A stretch of DNA of 50,865 bases, from NCBI GenBank assembly GCA_040905475.1, contig JBBDRM010000169.1:1-50865 (forward strand). Direction: 5' to 3'. The notes under the pieces were generated by a model. The model was not told the DNA's origin. It saw only the letters and a program-made list of their open reading frames with translations, and searched no databases. A program made the position numbers and the translations under genes. Source of the stretch: Actinomycetota bacterium. GTDB taxonomy: Bacteria > Actinomycetota > AC-67. Shown one piece after another: positions 42,657-50,581 of the stretch (position 1 is its first letter; each line of letters starts with the position of its first letter).

Positions 42657-43520
42657 TCAGGCGCTCCACTCTGAGAGGTCGCGGCCGAGCCAATCGCCGA
42701 GCGCGCGGTTGGGTTCCGCGAATCGCTCCAACAGACGCGCGTACTGCGCTTCCTCGATCGGCGGATACGAGGCCTCGCGCTGCATCGCCCGCCACAGCCG
42801 GCCCGCGATCGGACGCGGAAGGCGGCGCCAAAGCCGATACCGGTGCATCAGCTTCCAGGCCCATTCCGGATGATAGGTGCGGTACGCATTCGACTCCTCC
42901 GTTCCCGGCGGGGCGGCCAAGGAGCCGTCGATGCCGAGGAAGCGACCGAGCTCGGCGTATGTCTCCTCGGGCGCCCGCAGGAGATCCTCGAAGAGTAGGA
43001 CGAGCAGCCGCTCCCGGGGCGCGAATCCGACAACGCGCTGTAGCTGCTCGAGATACAAACCGCGGTCCACGTACGCGAACGGGCACATGCCGTCCGCGTA
43101 TTCGCGGAGCCGGCTCGGTTCTGCGTCGAGGGCTTCGCCGAAGGAAAGGGTCTCGTGCTTGATCCGGCGCTCGTGCCAGTAGTGGGAGTATGCGCGGTGA
43201 ACCGGGTGCCGGAGGATCGCGACGAGCCGGGCATCGGGCAAGACCTCGGTGAGCCTCCGGATCGCATCCGGGTGATACATGTAGGAAGGCGACTTCTCAC
43301 CCACCACCGCCGCCGTTCCGGCGTCCCGGAACCGTCCGCGGTACCACGGCACCCCTCGCTCGAAGTTCTGGTCGAAGAAGTGCGGCTCTTGAGCGCAGAA
43401 CGCGTCGGGGTGGGCGTTGAGATAGGCGCCGAGCGTGGTCGTCCCCGATTTCATGGCGCCGATGATGACGAATGTCGGCAGCCTCGGCTGCGGCACTCCG
43501 GCAGGTTCCATGGGGGTCAT
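42657..43520 (-). CDS. Sulfotransferase (KSGT type, duplicate of 35276-36148)
   Basis: 287 residues. VIIGAMKSGTTTLGAYLNAH at about 18-37, HFFDQNFERGVPWYRGRF, GEKSPSYMYHPDAI and the 3'-phosphate motif ILRHPVHRAYSHYWHE at about 108-123. Collinear with the sulfotransferase at 35276-36148 over the whole length. Both lie on the minus strand flanking a plus-strand block. Starts at 43520 (ATG) or 43511 (ATG) are both reasonable. Convergent with the previous operon, 10 bases apart. Confidence 0.92.
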   Translation of the reverse strand: MTPMEPAGVPQPRLPTFVIIGAMKSGTTTLGAYLNAHPDAFCAQEPHFFDQNFERGVPWYRGRFRDAGTAAVVGEKSPSYMYHPDAIRRLTEVLPDARLVAILRHPVHRAYSHYWHERRIKHETLSFGEALDAEPSRLREYADGMCPFAYVDRGLYLEQLQRVVGFAPRERLLVLLFEDLLRAPEETYAELGRFLGIDGSLAAPPGTEESNAYRTYHPEWAWKLMHRYRLWRRLPRPIAGRLWRAMQREASYPPIEEAQYARLLERFAEPNRALGDWLGRDLSEWSA

Positions 43521-43599
43521 GCTACCGGCTGCATTCTGCCGGGCGGACCGCGTCCTCCCGCAGCCCGGTGTAAGATTCGGCTCCCTTCAGGGCCACACC

Positions 43600-44178
43600 A
43601 TGAACGCTTCCCATCATTCGGTCTCACGACGGCGCACCGGCTCGCTGCTCCGCGCGGCCGCTGTGTTCGCCTTCGCGATCGTTCTCACGGCGTGCGGGGG
43701 CGACGAGGAGCCCGGAGCGCTGCCGACGACGCCCGGGACGACACCGGGAACCTCCACGCCGACGACGTCCGGGACGACATCATCGCCCCCGGTCGCTTTC
43801 GGTACGCCGACCAAGATCCCGAAGACCACCAAGCCGTCGCCTTCCGCAACCGCGACCGGAGGATCGATCGGCCGGCTGGATCTCACCTGCGCGCGCGGTG
43901 GCGTGGACACCCAAGGGATCACGGTCCAGACCGCCCCGGGTGGTCCCGCCGGGTTCAACACCCTCTACTCCGACGGCAGCTCGAGCGTGGATGGGAAGTC
44001 GGATTACAAGACGGGCTACGACGCCAAATTGATGACCGATAGCAGCGGCGTCTTCCGCAGCGTCTGGATCCCCCCGGCCAACGCCCCAGCAGGCCCGGCC
44101 ATCGTGCGGGTCATCACCCAGGACGGAACGTTCGATCTGGTCTACACGCTCGAGGCGGGGAACGGGTCGTGCCCGTAA
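43600..44178 (+). CDS. Lipoprotein of unknown function
   Basis: 192 residues. A basic N-terminus (RRRTGSLL), hydrophobic core and lipobox LTAC place the lipidated Cys at residue 32. A Thr/Pro-rich linker at ~38-87 (TTPGTTPGTSTPTTSGTTSS and on) holds the folded domain away from the membrane. Residues ~88-192 form a beta-rich domain with two Cys (97 and 191) that could pair; VDTQGITVQTAPGGPAGFN and FRSVWIPPANAPAGPAIVRV suggest an Ig-like fold. I do not recognise the family. ATG 43600 has a weak AGGG upstream. Its position beside sulfotransferases suggests a surface-glycan role, but this is only context. Confidence 0.75.
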   Translation: MNASHHSVSRRRTGSLLRAAAVFAFAIVLTACGGDEEPGALPTTPGTTPGTSTPTTSGTTSSPPVAFGTPTKIPKTTKPSPSATATGGSIGRLDLTCARGGVDTQGITVQTAPGGPAGFNTLYSDGSSSVDGKSDYKTGYDAKLMTDSSGVFRSVWIPPANAPAGPAIVRVITQDGTFDLVYTLEAGNGSCP

Positions 44179-44212
44179 AGGGCTGAGCGCGACGGCATCG
44201 AACCCTTATCGG

Positions 44213-45484
44213 ATGGGCTCCGTAGAAGGACCGATGCGCGATCGGATGATCTTCCTGGTCGGCGCACGCCGGAGCGGCACCAACTGGGTACAACGCATCA
44301 TCGGCGCTCACCCCGAGGTCGCCCTGGTGCCCTCGGAGACCTATCTCTTCTCGCGAGGGATCAAGCCGCTCCGTGAACGCTTCCATCACGGGGTGTTGGG
44401 GTCGCCGGGAACGGCCTTCGTCTACATGGACCCCCAGGAGATGACCCGCGCGCTCCGCAACTTCTGCGACGGGGTTTTCCTGCCCTTCCTCAACGCCGTC
44501 CCCGGCGCGACCCGCTTGGCCGAACGAACCCCAGAGCACGTGACGTGCCTCGAACTGATCGGCGAGATCTATCCCGACGCGTGGATCTTGAACATCGTCC
44601 GCGATGGTCGCGACGTCGCGCGGTCTCTCATGAAGCAGCCGTGGAAGAACGCTCCGCACACGATCGAGGAGGCAGCGCTGGAGTGGCGTACCTCCGTGGA
44701 GGCGGCCGAGACCGCGAGCGCGGGCCTGGAACGCTTCCGGACCGTGCGCTACGAGGAGATGCTCGTGGAGCCGCAGGCTCACGTCGCGGAGCTGTTCGGA
44801 TGGTTCGGTCTCCCGGCGGCACCGCAGATGGTCGAGGAGGCCCTCCGAGAGGCCAAGGTCGCCTTCAACCAAGACCCGACGTCCGGACAAGTGGGTGCCG
44901 GCAAGTGGCGCGAAAAGATCTCGGAGGCGGACTTGAACGCGCTGATGAAAGTGGCCGGCGAGACGCTCGAGCGCTTGGGCTATCTCGCGCCGGAGTCCGC
45001 GAGGATGACGCCCCGAGCGGCCACCGCCCGGATCCCCGAGCCACCGCTCCGACGGTTTCGTGGACGCCTGCGTGGCCGGGGGCGCGCGTATCGTGCGCGG
45101 AGCGATGTCTCACAGATCACGGATATCCAGCGGACCTTGGACCGCATCGCCGCCGCGGTCGTCGGCAGGCGCGCCAACGAACTGAATGAATCGCTCCTTG
45201 GGTCGGTCTTGGTGCGGGTCGTCGCGCCGGGCGGCGATTGGAAGGGCCGCGGCGGCGCCGCATGGGACCGGCTGGCGGAGGAGACCCGGAAGGACCCCGC
45301 GCTCGACGGTCGTCAGGTCTCTGGAGACCTGCATCCCGGCGTCCCGACCTCGACGGCCTTGATGAAGTTCGCGGCCCCCGACGGCTCCGTGCACCTCCGG
45401 ATCCTGGCCGTGACCCTCGAGGACGGCCAGGTCGCCCGCTTGACCTACTACCGTTTCGCCGTCGAGAACGACGCGGGACGCTAA
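44213..45484 (+). CDS. Sulfotransferase with C-terminal NTF2/SnoaL-like domain
   Basis: 423 residues. FLVGARRSGTNWVQRIIGAH at about 14-33 is the PAPS 5' loop, ILNIVRDGRDVARSLMKQ at about 123-140 the 3'-phosphate motif, and FRTVRYEEMLVEP the following strand, as in the Sulfotransfer_3 group. An Arg-rich linker at ~272-297 joins a second domain (~298-423): ITDIQRTLDRIAAAVVGRRA, WKGRGGAAWDRLAEE and HLRILAVTLEDGQVARLTYY, in the order seen in SnoaL/NTF2-like proteins. That fusion is unusual. ATG 44213 used; ATG 44234 is possible. A strong bidirectional terminator follows. Confidence 0.85.
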   Translation: MGSVEGPMRDRMIFLVGARRSGTNWVQRIIGAHPEVALVPSETYLFSRGIKPLRERFHHGVLGSPGTAFVYMDPQEMTRALRNFCDGVFLPFLNAVPGATRLAERTPEHVTCLELIGEIYPDAWILNIVRDGRDVARSLMKQPWKNAPHTIEEAALEWRTSVEAAETASAGLERFRTVRYEEMLVEPQAHVAELFGWFGLPAAPQMVEEALREAKVAFNQDPTSGQVGAGKWREKISEADLNALMKVAGETLERLGYLAPESARMTPRAATARIPEPPLRRFRGRLRGRGRAYRARSDVSQITDIQRTLDRIAAAVVGRRANELNESLLGSVLVRVVAPGGDWKGRGGAAWDRLAEETRKDPALDGRQVSGDLHPGVPTSTALMKFAAPDGSVHLRILAVTLEDGQVARLTYYRFAVENDAGR

Positions 45485-45514
45485 TCGAACCCGTCCCAAA
45501 GTTCGGGCGCAAAG

Positions 45515-45550
45515 TTCGGGGGCCTGCCGCGAAGCGGCCAGGCCCCCGAA
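45515..45550. terminator. Long bidirectional terminator hairpin
   Basis: TTCGGGGGCCTG (45515-45526) pairs perfectly with CAGGCCCCCGAA (45539-45550), and CCGC/GCGG extends the stem inward with one bulge around a GAA loop. It sits between two convergent genes and can serve both. Confidence 0.85.
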
Positions 45551-45565
45551 GGTTCTATCTCTCGA

Positions 45566-46072
45566 TCAGGGCAGGAGCACGAGGGTGAACTGCGCCACCG
45601 TCGGACCGTTGCACTGCAGGAAGATGTGGTTGAAGAAGTTGCCGGCACCAACCAGGTCATCGGACCCGTTCTGCTCGATCAGGAACGGAGTCGCGAGTGG
45701 GTACGTGGTGAGCGGAGCAACCCAATCGTGGTTGAAGAACTTCGGGACGCCCGTCTGGGCGTTCGTCAGCGAGCCGAGCACGTTGATGTTGAGGTTCTGC
45801 ACGAGGAGCGTCTGGTCGCAGAGCCCAACCGTGTCGGAGGTGCCTGCGCCGACGAAGTCGAGGAAGTAGGTCCCCCCGAGGTCGCCCTGACACGAGCCGC
45901 GGCCTTGAACCGACCACGAGTCGATGTTCCCTTGGACGACAACAACCGTGCCCGCTGCCGTGCAGACGATGGGCAGGGGCGCGGCACTTGCCGACCCAGC
46001 TGCCGCCGGCACGAGCAGTCCTGTCAACGCGAGCGCCGCAAGAATCCGGCGCACATAAGCCTTCTTTTGCAT
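45566..46072 (-). CDS. Small secreted protein of unknown function
   Basis: 168 residues with a clear signal peptide (about 1-31, RRILAALALTGLLVPAAAGS then ASAA). The mature part has four Cys (37, 61, 85, 154), enough for two disulfides, and a beta-rich pattern (GTVVVVQGNIDSWSVQGRGS, GGTYFLDFVGAG, LLVQNLNINVLG). I do not recognise a family. ATG 46072 has GGAGG eight bases upstream. It uses the bidirectional terminator at 45515-45550 and has its own 280-base upstream region, so it is a separate transcription unit inside the glycan locus. Confidence 0.72.
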   Translation of the reverse strand: MQKKAYVRRILAALALTGLLVPAAAGSASAAPLPIVCTAAGTVVVVQGNIDSWSVQGRGSCQGDLGGTYFLDFVGAGTSDTVGLCDQTLLVQNLNINVLGSLTNAQTGVPKFFNHDWVAPLTTYPLATPFLIEQNGSDDLVGAGNFFNHIFLQCNGPTVAQFTLVLLP

Positions 46073-46352
46073 TGTCGCCCCCTCCCTGTGGGTGGCTAAA
46101 CCGAACGCAGAACGTACGAGAGGTCTTGCTGCGATCCCCCTGGAGCCGTGCCTCACCTCCCCCTAGCCGGAAGGCACCATCGATTGAGATTCGCCTCAAT
46201 CAAGCGAACCTCCTTCCCTCCTCGAAACTTTTCGTACGAGATGTGAGCTTTTCCACGACAGGGGCCGGAGGACGCCACTTCGGTTGTCCGTTTTGTGGGG
46301 GTTAAGAGGGCTCGCCGGGCGGTGAAGCGCCGTCGTTTAGACTCGTCCACCG
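46073..46352. promoter_or_regulatory. Divergent regulatory region with dyad GATTGAG-N6-CTCAATC
   Basis: 280 bases between the secreted protein (minus) and a GT2 (plus). A perfect 7-base inverted repeat (46182-46188 and 46195-46201) is a candidate operator. CGTACGAGA occurs twice, near 46113 and 46234. The stretch is less GC-rich than its surroundings around 46220-46300. No coding signal. Confidence 0.45.
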
Positions 46353-47276
46353 ATGGCCGCTGAGCGGGAACGGGTTGACGTCGGCGTGGTCACCTGGAAC
46401 ACGGCCGAGCTCACGGCCACGGCGCTCCGAAGCCTGCTCGATTCGGATCAGGGCTGCGACGTACGGGTCCTGGTTCGAGACAACGCCTCCTCGGATGGAA
46501 GCGCCGACGCGATCGCTCGGTCTGTCCCGGAGGCAGAGATCGAAGCCGGCACCGAGAATCTGGGGTTCGCTGCGGGGATGAACCGCTTGATCGCACGCTC
46601 CGATGCGCCGTGGTTCCTCGCGCTGAACCCGGACGCCTGGCCCGAGCCGGGGGCGATCGGCCGCCTCATCGAGGCCGCCCGCGCGCACCCCGAAGCCGCT
46701 GCGGTCGCTCCCCTGCTCCTTCGCCCCGACGGGGAGCTCGAGCACTCCACCCACCCGTTCCCGTCACTGCGGGTGGCGGCGGCGACCGCCCGCGGACCGA
46801 ACAACATCTCCGACGAGGATGCGGACCGGATGATGCTGGTCGGACGCTGGCGCCACGACCGGGCGCGCGATGTGGATTGGGCGGTGGGCGCCGCGCTGCT
46901 CATCCCGCGCGTCGCGCTCGAGGATGTTGGACCCTTCAGCGAGCGCTTCTTCATGTACGTCGAGGACCTCGAATGGTGCTGGCGGGCGAGCAAGCGAGGG
47001 TGGACGATCCGCTTCGAGCCGGCCGCGCGCGTGATCCATGTCGGCAACGTCTCCGGTGCGCAGGCCTACGGCGACCGGCGGACGAAGGCCTACATGAGGA
47101 ACACGTACCGCTTCTACCGGGCCGAGCACGACCTCACGGCGGAGGCCGTGTTCCGTGCGCTCAACATCCTCGGCTCGATCCGTGGATACCTGCGAGCGCG
47201 GCGGAGCGGCAATCCCGGCGCCGTTGCCTACTGGCGGCGTGAGCTTGGGGCGCATCTGCCCGCACGACGACGTTGA
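46353..47276 (+). CDS. Glycosyltransferase family 2 (rhamnosyltransferase WbbL-like)
   Basis: 307 residues. VGVVTWNTAELTATALRSLL at about 10-29, RVLVRDNASSDGSAD, the NLGFAAGMNRLIA segment and FLALNPDAW (NPD in place of DxD) are hallmarks of WbbL/GT2 rhamnosyltransferases, as are RDVDWAVGAALLIPR and FFMYVEDLEWCWRASKRGW. Its stop overlaps the next GT4 start as TTGA, so the pair is coupled. Likely adds a deoxysugar such as rhamnose, though no dTDP-rhamnose genes are in the window. Confidence 0.87.
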   Translation: MAAERERVDVGVVTWNTAELTATALRSLLDSDQGCDVRVLVRDNASSDGSADAIARSVPEAEIEAGTENLGFAAGMNRLIARSDAPWFLALNPDAWPEPGAIGRLIEAARAHPEAAAVAPLLLRPDGELEHSTHPFPSLRVAAATARGPNNISDEDADRMMLVGRWRHDRARDVDWAVGAALLIPRVALEDVGPFSERFFMYVEDLEWCWRASKRGWTIRFEPAARVIHVGNVSGAQAYGDRRTKAYMRNTYRFYRAEHDLTAEAVFRALNILGSIRGYLRARRSGNPGAVAYWRRELGAHLPARRR

Positions 47277-48403
47277 AGCCTCTGCACGTCGCGCTCGTCC
47301 ACCCCTTCTCCTGGCCGGAGGTGCGCCGCGGGGGCGAGCGGTATCTCGCCGACCTTACGTGGTACCTCGAGCGCGCGGGACATCGGGTCGAGATCATCAC
47401 CGGCACCGCCTGGCGGCCGGGCGCATCGACGGCCGGCCGCACGACGACCCGGAAGCTCAGACATCTGCCTCCCGGACCCCTCGCGCGACGCGGGTACGGC
47501 GAAGCCGAGACGTTCGGCGTGCGGGCGCTCCCCACCCTGCTTCGCGTCCGTGGCTTCGACCTCGTGCACGCCTTCGCTCCGACCGCGGCCATCGCGGCTC
47601 GGCTGGCGGGTCATCGCACGCTGTACACGGTGCTCGGGCACCCGTCGCGCGAACTCGTCGAAGCGCTCCCGCGTGAGAGCCGGCTCCTCCGCCGGGCCGT
47701 TCGCACGGCCTCGATGGTCGCCGCGCTGAGCTCCGCGTCGGCCCGCGCGACCGAAGCGGCGTTCGGGCGCAGGACGGAGGTGCTCCCGCCGGGCGTGATC
47801 ATCGATCGGTTCCCGCTGCGAGCGGGGCCTCGGACCGGTCCGCCGCGGATCCTGTTCCCCGCGTTCGCGACCAATCCCGAGAAGGGGCTCGGAGCGCTGG
47901 TCGAGGCGTTCGACATCCTGCTCGATCGGATACCCGATGCGCGCCTGGTCCTCGCCGGGCCCGGCGACAACGCGTGGGCCTTCGAGCGGCTCGGCCCCCG
48001 AGCCGATCGTGTGCGGGCGGCGACCGACGTACCCGGCGTCGGCAACATCGAGGACCTCCCGGCCCGGTACGCCGGATCGACCGTCACGGCGCTCCCATCC
48101 ACCAACGAGGCTTTCGGGCTCATCCTGGTGGAGTCGCTCGCCTGCGGGACGCCGGCCGTGTGCAGCGCGGAGGGCGGCATGCCGGAGATCGTCGATCGTC
48201 CCGAGGTCGGCCGGACGGCGCCGTTCGGCGACGCGCCCGCCCTCGCCCGCGCCCTCGAGGAGACGGTCGCACTGGCGGCCGAGCCGGGCACCCCGGCACG
48301 CTGCCGTGAGCACGCCATGCGGTGGGGTTGGGAAGAGCGGGTTGGCCCGCTCCACGAGGAGATCTACGCGACGCTCGTCCGCCGCGGACCCTCCGGACGC
48401 TGA
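47273..48403 (+). CDS. Glycosyltransferase family 4 protein
   Basis: 376 residues. HVALVHPFSWPEVRRGGERY at about 5-24 with the GGERY acceptor loop, FDLVHAFAPTAA, LPPGVIIDRFPL, LFPAFATNPEKGLGALVEAF, LVLAGPGDN and the donor motif NEAFGLILVESLACGTPAVC at about 280-299 with E-x7-E. The start is TTG at 47273, fixed by the TTGA overlap with the preceding GT2 and by the family's N-terminal strand starting at once. Confidence 0.87.
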   Translation: MKPLHVALVHPFSWPEVRRGGERYLADLTWYLERAGHRVEIITGTAWRPGASTAGRTTTRKLRHLPPGPLARRGYGEAETFGVRALPTLLRVRGFDLVHAFAPTAAIAARLAGHRTLYTVLGHPSRELVEALPRESRLLRRAVRTASMVAALSSASARATEAAFGRRTEVLPPGVIIDRFPLRAGPRTGPPRILFPAFATNPEKGLGALVEAFDILLDRIPDARLVLAGPGDNAWAFERLGPRADRVRAATDVPGVGNIEDLPARYAGSTVTALPSTNEAFGLILVESLACGTPAVCSAEGGMPEIVDRPEVGRTAPFGDAPALARALEETVALAAEPGTPARCREHAMRWGWEERVGPLHEEIYATLVRRGPSGR

Positions 48404-48476
48404 AACACCCGAAACGAGCGAAGGATCGGCCTGCAACCCCTGAGACTGCGGAGACGAGCGGCTATGCTTTCCGGCC

Positions 48477-49148
48477 GTGCGACCCACCGTGAGGATGTTC
48501 GTCGAAGATGCGGTCGAGGCCCTTCCGATCGCAGATCCGGTCGTTGAGATCGGATCCCGGCCGGCCGAGGGACAAGAGCGCGAAGCCAACCTCCGGTCCC
48601 TCTTCGCCGGCCACACCTACATCGGGTGTGACTTCCAGGAGGGGGCCAACGTCGATCGGGTCGAGGACATCCACGCGCTCTCCTTCGCGGATAACAGCGT
48701 CGGAACGATCGTGTGCGTCGAGACGCTCGAGCACGTCGCCGATCCGCACCGGGGTGTTCGGGAGATCCATCGCGTGCTCAAACCGGGCGGCGTGGCGATC
48801 TTGACCTCGGTGATGTTCATGCCGATCCATGCTCACCCGTGGGACTTCTGGCGTTTCACCCCGGAAGGATTCCAGCTGCTGCTCGAGCCGTTCGAGAGCT
48901 CGCTCGCGTTCGGGTACGGGTTCGACCTGCTGCCCGAAGGCGTTCACGGCGTGGGCGTGAAGGGTCCCTTCGAGGAACTCCGGCGGGAGCGGTTCTCACG
49001 CACCGACGCCGCGTGCAAGCGGTGGGGCCAGGGCCATCCCGTGGATCTCGGCCCGATCCGGATGACGATCCCGCAGGTGTGGCGGTTCGCCGCTCGGAAC
49101 ACCCTCGACGCGATGCGCCGCAAGGCGGGACGGGACGGCCGTCGATGA
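48477..49148 (+). CDS. Class I SAM-dependent methyltransferase
   Basis: 223 residues. PVVEIGSRPAEGQE at about 21-34 is an altered SAM motif I (EIGSRP instead of ExGxGxG), followed by YIGCDFQEGANVDRVEDIHA with the acidic ribose-binding Asp, VGTIVCVETLEHVADPHRGV and HRVLKPGGVAILTSVMFMPI. This is the Methyltransf_11-like pattern common in LPS/EPS clusters, where HPWDFWRFTPEGF is also typical. GTG 48477 is the first start; no strong ribosome site. A 73-base gap separates it from the GT4. Confidence 0.83.
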   Translation: MRPTVRMFVEDAVEALPIADPVVEIGSRPAEGQEREANLRSLFAGHTYIGCDFQEGANVDRVEDIHALSFADNSVGTIVCVETLEHVADPHRGVREIHRVLKPGGVAILTSVMFMPIHAHPWDFWRFTPEGFQLLLEPFESSLAFGYGFDLLPEGVHGVGVKGPFEELRRERFSRTDAACKRWGQGHPVDLGPIRMTIPQVWRFAARNTLDAMRRKAGRDGRR

Positions 49149-49167
49149 CTCCGGCCACCACTGGTTG

Positions 49168-50574
49168 ATGCGCAACCTGATCCTCGTGGTCTACGACACC
49201 GCGCGTGCGGATAGCTTCGAGCCGTGGGGGGCGCCGCGGGGAGCAACGCCGGTCGCGGCCCAGCTGGCGCGCGAAGGTTCGGCACCTCCGCACGTCGTGG
49301 CGCCCTCGAACTGGACGCTCCCCTCGCACGCTTCGATGTTCACCGGGATGCTTCCCGGCGCCCTCGGACTGACGAGCGGGATCAAGAAAGGATCCAAGGT
49401 CGGCGTGAACTCGCGCGCGTTGCTCGAGGAACGGAGCGACCGTGTGCTCGCGGAGTTCCTGCGACGGCGGGGCTATGCGACCGGCGGCATCAGCGCCAAC
49501 CCCTGGATCCACGAGGTCAACGGTTTCGCGACGGGCTTCGACCTCTTCCACAGCATCCGGGGTGTCGAGCGCAAGCCGCCGGGCCGGAGCCTGCGGACGC
49601 GGCTGGAGTGGGCGCTCGACGCGTGGCGAGCGCGCGCCGACGACGGCGCGACCACCGCCGGGCACGTCCTGCGCAAGTGGATGGACGATCGACGCACCGA
49701 CACGCCGTTCTTCTGGTTCGTGAACCTGATGGAATGCCACGGGCCGTACCTCCCTCCCCGCCCGTTCAACGACCTCTCCGGGCTGCAGCGGATCGGCGCG
49801 GCGCTCGACGCCGCGCGGTATCAGACGCCGGAAGGCTCGTACCGGGTCACCGTCGGCGAGCGGCGCATGCCGGAGGACACGGTCCGGCGCACCCGGCACC
49901 TGTACGCGCGGGCGATCTTCCAGATGGACGCGTGGCTGGGCGGGATCACGGAGGAGCTGGACCGCCGTGGGATGCTCGAGGAGACGCTCATCGTGCTCGC
50001 GTCCGATCACGGCGAGAACCTCGGCGAAGACGGCATGGTCGGGCATCTGCTCTCGATGTCCGAGCGCTTGCTGCGGGTGCCGCTGATCTTCTCGTCGCCC
50101 GTCGAGCCGGGGCACGCCGGCCCGGTGAGCCTGGCCGAGCTCCCCGCGATGATCGCGGGAGCGCTCGGGATCGAGGACCATCCGTGGAGGGACGAGGTCC
50201 GGCCGGGCGGCGCCGCCGTCTCACAGGTGGCGGGGCAGATCATGCTCCCCGAGAAGGAGGCGCTCGCACGCGCGTGGGGGATCCCCGACGAAGCCATCCG
50301 ACGCATGGCGAGCTCGATGACCTCGGCGACGGACGGCCGGTTCAAGCTGATCCGCGACGAGGGCGGCGAGCGCTTGTACGACCTCGGCTCCGACCCGGCG
50401 GAATCCCGTCCGCTGGACGCCGCGACCGAGCCTGCAGCCGCAGCCTTACGCGCCGCGATCGACGAGGTCGAGTCGTACGCGCCGGCGGAGCCGGCCACGG
50501 AGACACCGGCCGCTACGGGCGACGACGAGGCGGCCGAGCTCGAGGAGCGGCTCCGGCAGCTCGGGTACATCTGA
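49168..50574 (+). CDS. Alkaline phosphatase/sulfatase-superfamily hydrolase
   Basis: 468 residues. LILVVYDTARADSFEPWG at about 4-21 supplies the first metal Asp (D10), SNWTLPSHASMFTGMLPG at about 47-64 the nucleophile position (Thr50 in T-L-P-S-H), MECHGPYLPP a later active-site strand, and SDHGENLGEDG near residue 280 the Asp-His pair. A C-terminal DGRFKLIRDEGGERLYDLGS segment with SDPAESRPL is the sulfatase-type closing motif. Like the protein at 39112 it lacks C/S-x-P-x-R. No signal peptide, so cytoplasmic. It could phosphoryl-transfer or hydrolyse an ester on glycan intermediates. ATG 49168 chosen over the adjacent TTG. Confidence 0.82.
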   Translation: MRNLILVVYDTARADSFEPWGAPRGATPVAAQLAREGSAPPHVVAPSNWTLPSHASMFTGMLPGALGLTSGIKKGSKVGVNSRALLEERSDRVLAEFLRRRGYATGGISANPWIHEVNGFATGFDLFHSIRGVERKPPGRSLRTRLEWALDAWRARADDGATTAGHVLRKWMDDRRTDTPFFWFVNLMECHGPYLPPRPFNDLSGLQRIGAALDAARYQTPEGSYRVTVGERRMPEDTVRRTRHLYARAIFQMDAWLGGITEELDRRGMLEETLIVLASDHGENLGEDGMVGHLLSMSERLLRVPLIFSSPVEPGHAGPVSLAELPAMIAGALGIEDHPWRDEVRPGGAAVSQVAGQIMLPEKEALARAWGIPDEAIRRMASSMTSATDGRFKLIRDEGGERLYDLGSDPAESRPLDAATEPAAAALRAAIDEVESYAPAEPATETPAATGDDEAAELEERLRQLGYI

Positions 50575-50581
50575 CGTCGCC

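Noticed and set aside
39449-44483. Extra matches to the TTCCTGCCC core near 39449 and 44472
   Set aside because: Both are inside coding sequence where the bases spell Phe-Leu-Pro codons, and the flanking parts of the element are absent, so they were not counted as regulatory copies.
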